Shown: in pieces, positions 7,985 through 17,528 of the stretch
Layout of the letters: the number at the start of each line of letters is the position of its first letter
Numbering within the stretch: position 1 is the stretch's first letter
Source of the DNA: Sphingobium indicum BiD32
GTDB taxonomy: Bacteria > Pseudomonadota > Alphaproteobacteria > Sphingomonadales > Sphingomonadaceae
Assembly: GCF_000382885.1 (NCBI RefSeq)
Contig: NZ_CAVK010000060.1
Coordinates: 1 to 57,311, forward strand
Reading direction: 5' to 3'
Length of the DNA stretch: 57,311 bases
Position numbers and translations under genes: made by a program
Notes under the pieces: generated by a model
Seen by the model: only the letters and a program-made list of their open reading frames with translations
Databases searched by the model: none
Told to the model about the DNA's origin: nothing

Positions 7985-9855
7985 GGCGGGGCATCGCCAT
8001 GCTGGCGGTGGCTATGCTGGCAACGGCAGCTCCGGCGCTGGCCCAGGAGACGACGGCCGATGCGCGCGCGGAGGGCAAGGCGATGGCCGAAGCCTTCCGG
8101 CAGGACGGGTCGCTCGTTCCCAACACCGAAGGCCAGGCATTGGAGATTCCGGGCTATCAGGGAACGACGCTGCCGCAGTCCACCTATTTCGACGATCCGG
8201 ACAAGATGGTGTCCGAAGCGTCGGCGCAGACCTCGTCGCACGGAGGATATCAGACGGTCGTCGAGGGCGACCGCGTGCGCCCGAAATTCGATGCCGCCGA
8301 GATCAAGGCGGATATCGCACGCGGTCGCGCGATTGAGGACGACCCGCAAGCCTATCTCGACGGCGAGGACATCAGCGGGGGGCAGGGGAGTTGCATCCCG
8401 CTGCCGCCGAGCCAGTTGCCGGAAGGGTGGTATGAGGCGAGCTGCAATATCGGCACCAAGCTCAACGAGCAGACCCGTTCGTGCACGATTCCGCTGAACG
8501 TGGTCGTCGAGAAACGCGAGACCTATACCTATTGGACCGGCCGCATGAGCACAATGCCCACGGACGGCGGCGTCTATCCCGCGCGGGCGGCATTCGACGA
8601 CGAGGTCGCGAGCGGGATCTGTCGAGAAACGCGAGCGATCGACTATTGCAGTAATTTCGGGCCGTTCGGATTCACGCCGGCACCATCCTGCCCTTCACTC
8701 GGCCACACTGCCTACGAACTCAAATGCAGCGCGCTCGCGCAAGGGATTTCGCCCGGCACCTATCATCCGGGGATCGTGCTCGCGACCGGCGAATATTGGC
8801 TGTCGAAGGAAGAGGAAGCTTCCACCGTCAGCGCCACGCGCAATGAGGGAGCCTGCGCCACCTTCGCGGGTGACAGCATGTGTGTACAGCAGGAGGAAGT
8901 CTGCACCTCGAGCGATCCCGTGACGCGCATCGTCGACGGCGTGCCGGTGACCCAGCCCTGCTGGGCATGGAACCGGAGCTATTTGTGCCACACCACTTCT
9001 GCGGGCAACGACTGCTCGACACTCGAAGCCAATGCTCAGTGCGCGTTCGTGCGGGAGGAGTGCCTGGACGACGACGAAAGTTCTCCGGGCTGCGAGGTGC
9101 GTGAGCGCGTCTACCGCTGTCCTGTGCCGGGCTCGGGCGGCAACGCCGATGAAAAGCAGTATATCTGCGGCGGCGACGTCTACTGCTTGAACGGCGAGTG
9201 CGAAACCATCGAGCGCGAGGCGTCTACCGAGCTCAAGGACGCTCTGGTTGCCCTCCATGCGATCGGACAGGCCGGCAAGGAGTTCAATCCCGACGAGCTT
9301 ACAGTGTTCAGCGGCGAGAGGGAGACGTGCCACAAGCCGGTCTTCGGGCTGATAAACTGCTGCGCTGGCAAGGTGTCCGGTCTGCTCACGGTCGGGGCAG
9401 GGGCAGCCGCGCTCGCCGGGGGGCCTGCCGCGATCGCAGCCTTGGCGACCCCGTTCCTGACCCTGTTCGCCTGCTCCACCCAGGAAAAGATGCTCGATAT
9501 CAAGGATCGTATGGGGTTCTGCTACCGGGTCGGAAGCTATTGCTCGAGCAGCTTTCTCGGCATCTGCAAGACCAGGCGCACGGCCTATTGCTGCTTCGAA
9601 AGCAAGCTGTCGCGCATCCTTCAGGAGCAGGGCCGTCTCCAGCTCGGCAAGCCCTGGGGCAAGCCGAAGACCGAGCAATGCCGTGGATTTTCGATCCACG
9701 AGTTCGCGAGCCTCGACCTGTCGAAGATGGATTTCACCGAGGTGTACGCCGAGTTCATCGACGCCGCGAAGCTGCCTGACGAAGTTCAGACCATGTCCGA
9801 CATCCAGAAGAAGATAGAGGAATATTATGCCCGATCCGCTCCTGGCGGCGGCTGA
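7981..9855 (+). CDS. traN: TraN, outer-membrane mating-pair stabilisation protein
   Basis: TraN sits in the donor outer membrane and stabilises mating pairs by contacting recipient surface proteins. The 624-aa product has a GTG start overlapping the trbC stop, a signal peptide ending near ALA, and about 30 cysteines. Many lie in the C-terminal half, for example KPVFGLINCCAGK, FCYRVGSYCSS and AYCCFESKLSRILQEQGRLQ, which are conserved TraN stretches. The 150-450 region is the variable part expected to set recipient specificity. The C-terminus overlaps traF by 29 bp. Confidence 0.94.
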   Translation: MRRGIAMLAVAMLATAAPALAQETTADARAEGKAMAEAFRQDGSLVPNTEGQALEIPGYQGTTLPQSTYFDDPDKMVSEASAQTSSHGGYQTVVEGDRVRPKFDAAEIKADIARGRAIEDDPQAYLDGEDISGGQGSCIPLPPSQLPEGWYEASCNIGTKLNEQTRSCTIPLNVVVEKRETYTYWTGRMSTMPTDGGVYPARAAFDDEVASGICRETRAIDYCSNFGPFGFTPAPSCPSLGHTAYELKCSALAQGISPGTYHPGIVLATGEYWLSKEEEASTVSATRNEGACATFAGDSMCVQQEEVCTSSDPVTRIVDGVPVTQPCWAWNRSYLCHTTSAGNDCSTLEANAQCAFVREECLDDDESSPGCEVRERVYRCPVPGSGGNADEKQYICGGDVYCLNGECETIEREASTELKDALVALHAIGQAGKEFNPDELTVFSGERETCHKPVFGLINCCAGKVSGLLTVGAGAAALAGGPAAIAALATPFLTLFACSTQEKMLDIKDRMGFCYRVGSYCSSSFLGICKTRRTAYCCFESKLSRILQEQGRLQLGKPWGKPKTEQCRGFSIHEFASLDLSKMDFTEVYAEFIDAAKLPDEVQTMSDIQKKIEEYYARSAPGGG

Positions 9856-10744
9856 TCCGCGCCGCACTTCGCCGCTTTGCATCCAAGGCGTCTTTCGGCG
9901 CCGGTACTCCGCTTCCTGCGGCGTCGGGGTATCGCGCCGTCCCGTTCCAGCCCTGCTGGCTGCATTGGCAATTGCCGTTACGGCGTTCGCTTCCTGCCCA
10001 GCGGCTATTGCTGGCGAGGAAGGCGGGCAACAATCTACCGGCGATCCCTTCTATTGCAGCGAACGGCGCCTCGGCACATGGTTCTATTGTGATCCCGCGC
10101 GGCGGGCACCGAAAGACAATCCGGTGTCCCCGCCGGCGCCGGCGGCCGAACGGCTCGCGGCTGTCAGGGCCACGCTTGATGAGCTGAAGGCACGCGCGAT
10201 CCTCGACCCAAGCGAAGAGAATGTCGTCGCCTATGTCCGCTTCCAGCGCGAGCAGCTGGACCGCGCTTCGACCTTCTCCGACGTCTGGCAGCGGGCGATC
10301 TGGCAGCATCCAGACATGGACTACACGTTGCAACGCCCGGTCTCGACATTGGGCAAGCGGACATGGATCGATAACCGCAAGGCGGACCGCGATGCGGTGC
10401 TGACCCGTCTCGGCGAGCGTTACGGCCTGTTCTATTTCTACGCGCAGAGCTGCGCCGCATGCGACGTGGCTGGCCCGATCCTCCGCTCGGTGGCGGACAG
10501 CCATCGTCTGACGGTGATGGCCGTGTCGATGGACGGCGGGCCATCGAAGGATTTTCCCAACTATCTCGTCGACAGCGGCCAACGAGAGCGCATGGGAATC
10601 CCCGGACGGGAGACGCCGGCCCTGGTCCTGTTCGACACGGTGACGAAGCGGACGATCCCCGTAGGTTACGGCGTCTTGTCGGCCAACGAGATCATGGACC
10701 GCATCTTCACGCTCACCAACACGACTGTGGGGAGTGATTTCTGA
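9827..10744 (+). CDS. traF: TraF, thioredoxin-fold pilus-assembly protein
   Basis: Periplasmic thioredoxin-like protein of F pilus assembly. The product (305 aa) has a long basic N-terminus before a hydrophobic signal segment (about residues 43-62), then the family signature GDPFYCSERRLGTWFYC, a helical region, and YFYAQSCAAC near residues 204-213. That CAAC is a plausible redox site, whereas F TraF itself lacks a CXXC. The ATG at 9827 has a GAGG site eight bases upstream. No better internal start is visible, so the long N-region may be real. It ends with an ATGA overlap into traH. Confidence 0.92.
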   Translation: MPDPLLAAADPRRTSPLCIQGVFRRRYSASCGVGVSRRPVPALLAALAIAVTAFASCPAAIAGEEGGQQSTGDPFYCSERRLGTWFYCDPARRAPKDNPVSPPAPAAERLAAVRATLDELKARAILDPSEENVVAYVRFQREQLDRASTFSDVWQRAIWQHPDMDYTLQRPVSTLGKRTWIDNRKADRDAVLTRLGERYGLFYFYAQSCAACDVAGPILRSVADSHRLTVMAVSMDGGPSKDFPNYLVDSGQRERMGIPGRETPALVLFDTVTKRTIPVGYGVLSANEIMDRIFTLTNTTVGSDF

Positions 10745-12195
10745 TGAGCCGTTCCCTTCGCTCCCGAATTCGGTCCGCGGCATCTGCGGCCGCCCTTCTT
10801 GCCTCGCTCCATCTCGCTGTGCCTGCGGCGCATGCCGGTGTGGCGAGCGAGATGAACGCTTTCTTCAACGACGCCGGCGGTGCGGCCAACGTCACCGGGC
10901 CCAGCGCCTTCGAAGGCCAGTCGGCGGGCTACTATTCGCTTGGCAATCTGTGGACCCGCTTTCCCCAGAAGTCGGTTTCACCCTTCAACCTGCAGCTGCC
11001 ATCGGCCCGGGCGGGTTGCGGCGGTATCGATCTCTTCTCGGGCAGCTTCTCCTTCATCAACACGTCCGAGATCGTCGCGATGCTGAAGGCGACGGCGAAC
11101 AATGCGCTCGGCTTCGCCTTCAAGCTCGCGATCGATTCCATCAGTCCTGAGATCGGCAAGGTGATGGACGAATTCGCGCAGAAAGCTCAACTCCTGAACC
11201 AGATGAATATTTCGAGCTGCGAGACGGCGCAGGCTCTGGTCGGCGGGATCTGGCCGCAGATGGATACAACGCGAGCGACGATCTGCGAGGCGGTCGGGAA
11301 CAGCCAGGGCATATTTTCCGACTGGGCGTCCGCGCGGCAGAACTGCAACAACGGCAATCGTCGGGATTCGACGATCGCCGCCAACAGCGATCCGGCGATG
11401 AAAGACCAGCTCGTCGGCGAACCGCACAACTATACCTGGGAGGCACTCCGCAAGTCGCAAAAGTTCGGCGCGTTCGACAAGGAATTCAGCGAATACATCA
11501 TGACGCTTGTAGGAACCGTCGTGACGCGACCTTCGACCGATCCTAGCGCCGGGGGCCAAGTGACGATGGTCGGACCAGCGGAAGAAGCGGTCGTGACCGC
11601 GTTGCTGGACGGCACGTCAGGCGGCGCGACGGTCAACATCCTGCGCTGCGATGAAGAGACGCTATGTCTCAACATCTCGACCCAGACCCTCGCGATCCCT
11701 GAAAGCGCCGCGTTGCGCCCGCGCATCGCCGCAATGATCAAGGATATCGCGACGAAGATTCGTACGGATGTGGCGATCGATGCGGCCGAGAAGCAATTGC
11801 TCAATATGTCGAGCATTCCGCTCTTCAAGATCCTCGCGGTGCAGTCGGCCGCGCGCTACACGCTGACCGATGGTGAGATCCAGACGCTCGCCGAGATCGT
11901 GTCGGTCGACATTCTCAATGCCATGATCGACAACATGCTCGATCGCGTCGAGCAGGCGAAAATCCACTATCAGACCTTCGATCAGGAAACCGCGGCGCAG
12001 TGGCGCCAGCAGATCGCGGCCACGCGCCAGAAGTTTCAGCAGCGCGGCGTGCGGCTCGATCAGAAACTGCAGGTGACCATGCAGATCATCGACCGCTCGA
12101 TCATGCTGGAATCGACGCTGCAGAACACGATGACGCCGGGGATGTCGGCGGCGCTCAACTTCTCCCGCGGGCTCAGCGCGCAGGGTCTCCAATAG
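10744..12195 (+). CDS. traH: TraH, pilus-assembly protein
   Basis: TraH is an outer-membrane-associated periplasmic protein needed for F pilus assembly. The 483-aa product has a signal peptide, then VASEMNAFFNDAGGAANVTG and FEGQSAGYYSLGNLWTR, which are classical TraH N-terminal motifs. The middle contains AGCGGIDLFSGSFSFIN and ISSCETAQALVGGIWP. The C-terminal third is helical with coiled-coil character. Length and motif order are typical, and the start overlaps the traF stop. Confidence 0.95.
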   Translation: MSRSLRSRIRSAASAAALLASLHLAVPAAHAGVASEMNAFFNDAGGAANVTGPSAFEGQSAGYYSLGNLWTRFPQKSVSPFNLQLPSARAGCGGIDLFSGSFSFINTSEIVAMLKATANNALGFAFKLAIDSISPEIGKVMDEFAQKAQLLNQMNISSCETAQALVGGIWPQMDTTRATICEAVGNSQGIFSDWASARQNCNNGNRRDSTIAANSDPAMKDQLVGEPHNYTWEALRKSQKFGAFDKEFSEYIMTLVGTVVTRPSTDPSAGGQVTMVGPAEEAVVTALLDGTSGGATVNILRCDEETLCLNISTQTLAIPESAALRPRIAAMIKDIATKIRTDVAIDAAEKQLLNMSSIPLFKILAVQSAARYTLTDGEIQTLAEIVSVDILNAMIDNMLDRVEQAKIHYQTFDQETAAQWRQQIAATRQKFQQRGVRLDQKLQVTMQIIDRSIMLESTLQNTMTPGMSAALNFSRGLSAQGLQ

Positions 12196-12214
12196 CGGGA
12201 AAGGAAGGCCGGCC

Positions 12215-15016
12215 ATGCTCGAGGTCTTCACGATCGGCGGCGGCGAATACATCGTCAACACGTTCAACGCGGTTGCGGCCTGGGCTGGAGGAGGCGGCTA
12301 CCGGTCAATGCTGCGCGTCGTCATGGTGATGGGCCTTATCTATTCCCTGCTGGTGGTGGCGTTTAACCTCGACTGGCGGGCATGGCTGAACTGGTTCCTG
12401 CAGGCGACCGCGATCTACATGTGCCTGATGGTACCCACAGTCGGCATCAAGGTGACGGACCGCCTCAATCCCTCGCTGGCTCCGGCGACGATCGACAATG
12501 TTCCGATCGGACTGGGCGTGATCGCCAGCTTCACAAGCCAGGTAGGCGACTATTTGACCCGCACCGCCGAGACGGTGTTCGTCATGCCGACATCGCTTAA
12601 TTATACCACCAACGGCATGGTCTATGGCGCGCGGCTGTTCGATGCGACGCGCAACCTGCGTATCCGCGATGCCGAGTTTTCGACCAACCTTGAGGAGCAT
12701 TTCAAGGCATGCGTCTTCTATGACGTGATGCTCGGCTTCAAGTCGATGACCGACCTTGCCAATGCGCCGGACCTGTGGGCGGCGATCGGACCCGGTTCCC
12801 CCGCGCGGTCGCAGATCTGGATTACACGTATTTCCGGCGGCGGCGTCGAGAGCCACATTCGCACCTGCAGCGACGCCTATGCGGCACTGGACGCGCAGTG
12901 GACGCCGATGATCGAGGCCAACCTGCCGATCTGGGGCAAGGAACTCTACCCCAAGCTGAGCAATGCGCTGGCCGCCCAGAAGCTGCGCGACGACGTGCCC
13001 GTGATCAACCAGGCATTCACCGGGACCGCGGGCGGCCATGTCAGCATCCTGCGGCAAAACACTGCGATCAACGCGTTCATGCAGGCACGCAATTCAATGT
13101 CGGGGAGTACCGGCGCGGCGGCGATTGACACCTTCGCCATGACACGAGCCGATATCCAAGCGCGAAACACGTATGGCTCGATCGCGCAGCAGGCAATGAG
13201 CTGGGTTCCTATTCTCAACGTCGTGCTGACCGTCGTCTTTTTCGCGATGTTCCCGGTCATCTTTCCGCTGTTCCTCATGCCGCGAACCGGCGTGCCGACC
13301 CTCAAAGGATACACGGCGGGATTCTTCTATCTCGCCGCCTGGGGTCCACTCTATGTCGTGCTGCACATGATCATCATGAGCCGTGCAACCGGCTCCGCCA
13401 CGGCGATGGCGCCCAGCGGCGTAACGCTCTCCACCTTTGCCGGCATTGGCGCAGTCAATGAGGAAACCGCAACGATCGCCGGATTCCTGTTGATGAGCGT
13501 GCCGTTCCTCGCAGCTGGAATGGCACGCGGCGCGATGGGTATCGCGAGCCATTCGATGGCGATGCTGGCCCCCGCCCAAAATGCCGCCGAAGCGGCCGCG
13601 CTCGAGCAGACGACGGGGAACTATTCTTACGGAAATGTCAGTTACGCGAACAGTTCGGCCAATATGCGCCAGTCGGATCAATGGTCGACGGCGCCCAACT
13701 ACATGGCCGGCATTCCGCGATTGGATTACCGCGCCGACAACGGCGCGATCATCTCAAGCTACGGCAACGGTCAGGAGGTGATCGACACGACCGGGGCAAT
13801 CTCGCGGCTTGCGTTCACACCGACCATGTCGACGAACAGCGTCGCCGAGATGCGCGAAGTCGCCTCCGAGGCAAGGAGGCAGGCGGAATCCTACCGCAAT
13901 ACGGCAAGCACGCTCCTGACCGCCACTGATCGCGACGCATCGGTTCACACGCGCTCCAGCGAAACAACGTCAGGCGTCGAAAGTGCCAGCGGGTCACAGT
14001 CTGCCACATCCGTCGATCGGTTCGATCGCCGAACCGCGAATACGTCGGAAGGCATCGAGCAGTCTAACACAGATAGCGATCGCTTCTCGGTGGCGAACAA
14101 CAGGGGGCGGCAAGCCATAGTTCAACAATCGGTCGAAGGTCAGGCCGGTGCTGGACTAGGGGGTCGCGGGCGGGCTGGTGGCGGTAGCGGTGGTCCGTTT
14201 TCTGGCTCGTTGGGAGCGAGTACCTCCGCGCGCGGAACGCAGCAATCGGATTTGAGCCACTCGACCAACCGTAATATCTCCAGCGAGGATCGCAGCGCAG
14301 CATCAAGCAGCTTCCGCGACGATCATGCGAGCGGATCCAGCGCCAGCGAGTCCGCCGGCACCTACGAGCGCTCGGGCAGCTTCAGCCGGTCGTCCATTAC
14401 GGATTCGAGCGCGAGGATTTCGGAAGAAAGCCTTGCCCTTGCTCAATCTTACCAACGGTCGGCCGAGAAGCTCGACGAGATTGCGCAATCCCTGTCGCGC
14501 GACGCCAGCTATGCGGAATCGCATGGGCTCAATCTCAGCGAGAACCTGAGCCAGGATTTGGCCCAATGGTATCGCGCGGAGCAGGCGCGCAATCCGGCGA
14601 TCAATGTCCCTGATCTCTGGGCCACTGACTTGTCAGCGCATGATCGCGCGACGCGCAGCGCGATGATCGAAAGGTGGATGGACGATCGCCTCGAGACCAT
14701 TCGTGAGGAGATTCGGTCAGAGATTCAGGAGCCGAGCCTGGTGTCCGTTCAACGTCCCGATGTCGCGTCAGAAAGCGATGTTCGCGGTCACTACACACCT
14801 TCAGGAGGTGGCCGGCGACCCTCGGGCCCGAGAGGCGGAAACGATCCCGGCGCGGCTGCGGCGATCATCGATCAAGGTCGCAAGGAGATCGATGAAGGTC
14901 GCGCCGCCGCACAGACAGGAAGAGCGGTCAACAGGCAAGGAGGTTCGCGTGCAAGGTCAGAAGTATCGGACAGTCAGAATGTCGGCTTCTTCAACGATCC
15001 TGATCTGAGGAAGTAG
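12215..15016 (+). CDS. traG: TraG, inner-membrane mating-pair and pilus protein
   Basis: TraG of F-like systems has an N-terminal membrane part for pilus assembly and a C-terminal periplasmic part for mating-pair stabilisation and entry exclusion. The product (933 aa) opens with MLEVFTIGGGEYIVNTFNAVAAW, the family start. Membrane segments occur near residues 30-47, 54-70, 330-355, 370-390 and 415-440. From about residue 590 the protein becomes Ser/Thr/Gly/Gln-rich with long low-complexity stretches, and then a helical C-terminus. An AAGGA site precedes the ATG. It is the last gene of the operon, and the next gene is convergent. Confidence 0.95.
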   Translation: MLEVFTIGGGEYIVNTFNAVAAWAGGGGYRSMLRVVMVMGLIYSLLVVAFNLDWRAWLNWFLQATAIYMCLMVPTVGIKVTDRLNPSLAPATIDNVPIGLGVIASFTSQVGDYLTRTAETVFVMPTSLNYTTNGMVYGARLFDATRNLRIRDAEFSTNLEEHFKACVFYDVMLGFKSMTDLANAPDLWAAIGPGSPARSQIWITRISGGGVESHIRTCSDAYAALDAQWTPMIEANLPIWGKELYPKLSNALAAQKLRDDVPVINQAFTGTAGGHVSILRQNTAINAFMQARNSMSGSTGAAAIDTFAMTRADIQARNTYGSIAQQAMSWVPILNVVLTVVFFAMFPVIFPLFLMPRTGVPTLKGYTAGFFYLAAWGPLYVVLHMIIMSRATGSATAMAPSGVTLSTFAGIGAVNEETATIAGFLLMSVPFLAAGMARGAMGIASHSMAMLAPAQNAAEAAALEQTTGNYSYGNVSYANSSANMRQSDQWSTAPNYMAGIPRLDYRADNGAIISSYGNGQEVIDTTGAISRLAFTPTMSTNSVAEMREVASEARRQAESYRNTASTLLTATDRDASVHTRSSETTSGVESASGSQSATSVDRFDRRTANTSEGIEQSNTDSDRFSVANNRGRQAIVQQSVEGQAGAGLGGRGRAGGGSGGPFSGSLGASTSARGTQQSDLSHSTNRNISSEDRSAASSSFRDDHASGSSASESAGTYERSGSFSRSSITDSSARISEESLALAQSYQRSAEKLDEIAQSLSRDASYAESHGLNLSENLSQDLAQWYRAEQARNPAINVPDLWATDLSAHDRATRSAMIERWMDDRLETIREEIRSEIQEPSLVSVQRPDVASESDVRGHYTPSGGGRRPSGPRGGNDPGAAAAIIDQGRKEIDEGRAAAQTGRAVNRQGGSRARSEVSDSQNVGFFNDPDLRK

Positions 15017-15025
15017 CGAATGCAC

Positions 15026-15238
15026 TCAAATGATAGTCGAGACGAACGCAAAAAAGGCAAGAATGCCGACAGCAAAAGCGAGTCCGAGGACAACCTGCCA
15101 AGTCGTCGGTACGGCACTAGGCACATCCACGGAATCATCCGCTGGGAGGTACTCAGTCCAGTCAATTTTCGTAGCATGCACTGCACCCGCAGGTGAGTCC
15201 TTAGTTGCGTTGTAAGTGTCCCAATCGAACCCGCTCAT
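15026..15238 (-). CDS. Small tail-anchored membrane protein
   Basis: A 70-aa protein with an acidic soluble N-terminal part (MSGFDWDTYNATKDSP) and one C-terminal membrane helix (TWQVVLGLAFAVGILAFFAFV). The open frame starts further up at 15310, but the ATG at 15238 follows GGAGGC with a spacing of about six bases, so it is preferred. It is convergent with traG, with nine bases between stops. I do not recognise a family. Small inner-membrane proteins next to traG are sometimes entry-exclusion factors (TraS-like), but nothing in the sequence proves that. Confidence 0.65.
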   Translation of the reverse strand: MSGFDWDTYNATKDSPAGAVHATKIDWTEYLPADDSVDVPSAVPTTWQVVLGLAFAVGILAFFAFVSTII

Positions 15239-15331
15239 CGAACTGCCTCCTAGCCTGAACATAGCACGAACAAGGATGCTTTCAAAGCAATTGGGGCCCA
15301 CGTGAAGCACTTTATCTGGACCGGAGGAAAT

Positions 15332-15571
15332 GTGAAAGACCGGAAGAGATCAGAACTCGAGAAGCTGCTGTCCGATCCAGCGACAAGTTTCTGGCTCAAG
15401 GCCGCGCTGCGTTCCGCGCTGACGCGAGACCCTCTGGATGCGGAGCGGGATGCCGGAACGCTTTACCTCGTGTTGCGCTGTCGGGCCGAACAGGCGCTGA
15501 CGGGGGAAGTCACGCCGCTTCAGACTTGCCCTCATGTGCGGGGCAATGTGAGAGCTGATCGCAATGGGTGA
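15332..15571 (+). CDS. Small conserved-looking hypothetical protein
   Basis: A helical, charged protein of about 79 aa containing SELEKLLSDPATSFWLKAALRSALTRDP, DAERDAGTLYLVLRCRAEQAL and a loose C-terminal tail with Cys and His. The GTG at 15332 has GGAGG only four bases upstream; an ATG/GTG start at 15302 would add ten residues and has no clear ribosome site. It is convergent with the XRE gene downstream. The family is not recognised. The amphipathic core looks like real coding sequence. Confidence 0.6.
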   Translation: MKDRKRSELEKLLSDPATSFWLKAALRSALTRDPLDAERDAGTLYLVLRCRAEQALTGEVTPLQTCPHVRGNVRADRNG

Positions 15572-15611
15572 AAAACTCCTGTTCGCTCACGAAGGAAAAC
15601 CGCCAACTCGA

Positions 15612-15845
15612 TCAGCTCTCGGGCTCTTGAAGCAACAAATGCGGGCTGATATTCAGACCCTTGGCTATTCTTTCAATGTTATCAATGGACACGTTGCGCT
15701 CGCCCCGTTCGATGCCGCCGAAATACGTCCTGTCCATCTCAATATCATATGCGAAATCCTGCTGGCTCAGCCCGCGCGCCTTCCGGCAGCGGCGAATATT
15801 GGCGGCCACAATCAGTCGCAGTTCTCCAGGATGGGTGCGTTTCAC
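15612..15845 (-). CDS. XRE-family HTH repressor
   Basis: A 77-aa single-domain DNA-binding protein of the Cro/CI (XRE) type: [49 protein letters not shown] in segments gives helix 1, the turn, the recognition helix (TYFGGIERG) and helices 4 and 5. The start is a GTG at 15845. It is transcribed away from the GGDEF gene, and the 107-bp gap between them carries an inverted repeat suited to be its operator. It probably represses itself and perhaps the divergent gene. Confidence 0.88.
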   Translation of the reverse strand: MKRTHPGELRLIVAANIRRCRKARGLSQQDFAYDIEMDRTYFGGIERGERNVSIDNIERIAKGLNISPHLLLQEPES

Positions 15846-15865
15846 CCTTCATGTGTCGCCCGTAA

Positions 15866-15896
15866 GATGCTTATAAGGCGACGGGTTTTAAGCATC
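15866..15896. promoter_or_regulatory. Inverted repeat in the XRE/GGDEF divergent promoter region
   Basis: Perfect 8-bp arms GATGCTTA and TAAGCATC are separated by 15 bases, between two divergent genes. Further dyads overlap it: CTTATAAG inside the left part, and CACCG/CGGTG about ten bases to the right. The placement fits an operator for the adjacent XRE repressor; this is inference. Confidence 0.55.
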
Positions 15897-15952
15897 AATT
15901 CACCGCCTATGCTTTACGGTGGGTTGCAAGAAGACCAAGGAGTGATGCTTGC

Positions 15953-16870
15953 GTGAACAGTCATTTACCTGTGGGTCGACTGGCCGAGCGCCTTGAAGCC
16001 CTGTCACGAGAACAAGTCTGGTTGGCGATCGGCATCGTAACAGCGGGGATCGCTTTCGTCGACCGCGCATTGCCCGGTGTGGGGTTTGCTCCGGTTTACA
16101 TGACCGTCATTTGCGCTGCCTGCTGGAGACTTGGGCCGCGTTCCGGCTATTTTGTCGCCGTCGTCGCGGCATTCCTCGCAGTTGTGCCCTCGCTGGAAGC
16201 CGCCCCGGACGCCTCCGCTACATTGCTGGCATTTCGCATTGGGGTCAGGATCGTAATGTTCATGTTCATCGCGGCAACCATCACCAGTTTTCGCTACTCC
16301 TATGACCGCGAGCTGTTTCATGCCCACCAGGACCGAATGACCGGGACGCTGAACAAGGAGGTCTTTCACCGACGGTCAGCCAAGGTGATCGAGGACGCGA
16401 AACATACGGACCAGGCGCTGCTTCTCATCATCCTCGACCTGGACGACTTCAAGGCTGTGAACAGCCGCGAAGGCCATCGCGCGGGAGACGAGGTTCTGCG
16501 CTCCTTCGCAAAAGGCGTGTCGTCGATCATGCGACGCGAAGACCTGGTAGGCCGGATCGGCGGTGACGAATTCGCCTTACTCGTTCGCGTGCCGTCGATG
16601 GCTGAAGGGCAAATTTTTGCGTTGGAGCTTCATAGGCGCCTCTCGGCGCTGCTTACTTCGTCCCCTCATCCGGTCACATGCAGCATGGGGGCACTGCTAG
16701 TTCCACCCGACAACGCCCGAAATGCCAGCGAACTGATGCATGCGGCCGATCTCGCGATGTACCGCGCCAAGCAGACCGGCAAAAATGCTGTCGAGATCGC
16801 CAAAGGCGGTGAGCCGCAGCCTAGCCCGCTGGCCGGCCGTCGCGGTCGGCGCAGACAGAGCCTTGCCTGA
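15953..16870 (+). CDS. Membrane diguanylate cyclase (GGDEF protein)
   Basis: Predicted to make cyclic di-GMP from two GTP at the inner membrane. The 305-aa product has several hydrophobic segments in residues 20-120 and then a GGDEF domain: DRMTGTLNKEVF, LDLDDFKAVNSREGHRAGDEVL and the active-site RIGGDEFALLVR, ending MYRAKQTGKNAVEI. The active site is intact. I see no RXXD inhibitory site five residues before GGDEF. The GTG at 15953 follows AAGGAG (15937-15942). It is divergent from an XRE repressor and unrelated to the transfer genes around it. Diguanylate cyclases are known cargo on some conjugative elements, for example SXT/R391. Confidence 0.9.
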   Translation: MNSHLPVGRLAERLEALSREQVWLAIGIVTAGIAFVDRALPGVGFAPVYMTVICAACWRLGPRSGYFVAVVAAFLAVVPSLEAAPDASATLLAFRIGVRIVMFMFIAATITSFRYSYDRELFHAHQDRMTGTLNKEVFHRRSAKVIEDAKHTDQALLLIILDLDDFKAVNSREGHRAGDEVLRSFAKGVSSIMRREDLVGRIGGDEFALLVRVPSMAEGQIFALELHRRLSALLTSSPHPVTCSMGALLVPPDNARNASELMHAADLAMYRAKQTGKNAVEIAKGGEPQPSPLAGRRGRRRQSLA

Positions 16871-17012
16871 GATATGGTGCGCCTTGTGTGGTGAATCAGA
16901 AAGGAATTTCCTCGATCGCGCCTAGAAGCGCCAAGCCCGGACGATGAGACCATCGAGAACGGACGATTTCGATACGGAGCAACGCGCAATGCCATTGCGG
17001 AGGAATTCAAGC

Positions 17013-17435
17013 ATGCCGTCCTCATTGCCACCTTCCGCGACGCCAGAATTGGGCGCGGGTGCTGCCACGCGTGCGCACGCCGCCGGAAAGGTACGCCGTA
17101 TCTTCCACCGCCATATGCTGCGATTTGACGAGCGCGTTTGCCGGTATTTGCGTTTCCCGCCCGCCTATGATCTGCCAGACAACGAAACAGGCTCGAAGAT
17201 GAGAGATTTTCTCGAGCGCCTCGCATCAGGGCGCGTCAGAGCCTATTATGAGAATGGATTGCAGGTTCCGCGCTCTCTGTTCCATTCGAGGATTGCCGTG
17301 CTTCTCCTCTCGCAGGAGGCTCGTACGCGCGCGATCGTTTCCACACCCTATTTCTTCTCGAGCCGTCTCGAAATTGTGGTGAAAAGCCGCGATCTCAAAG
17401 GCCCCTGGGGCGGTCTGTTTCGCGTTGGGTCGTGA
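17013..17435 (+). CDS. Hypothetical protein
   Basis: A 140-aa basic protein with the core KVRRIFHRHMLRFDERV, MRDFLERLASGRVRAYYENG and SLFHSRIAVLLLSQEART. The ATG at 17013 follows GGAGGAA with a spacing of seven and is preferred over upstream ATGs at 16944 and 16989, which have no ribosome site. No family is recognised and no membrane segment is obvious. It stands alone between the GGDEF gene and a small ORF. Confidence 0.55.
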   Translation: MPSSLPPSATPELGAGAATRAHAAGKVRRIFHRHMLRFDERVCRYLRFPPAYDLPDNETGSKMRDFLERLASGRVRAYYENGLQVPRSLFHSRIAVLLLSQEARTRAIVSTPYFFSSRLEIVVKSRDLKGPWGGLFRVGS

Positions 17436-17528
17436 TCGGCATAGCGCCGGATCGAGATTTCGGGCGGCCGTTCAGATTGCAGGTGCGATCGATTCGCAAC
17501 AACGCCGCTTTCAGGTTATGGGCGCGGC

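Noticed and set aside
8695..9882. A long minus-strand frame opposite traN
   Set aside because: traN on the plus strand is clear from signal peptide, cysteines and operon position; this frame is a shadow.
12215..15016. TraG C-terminal Ser-rich part as a separate gene
   Set aside because: It is in frame with TraG and such low-complexity tails are usual in this family.
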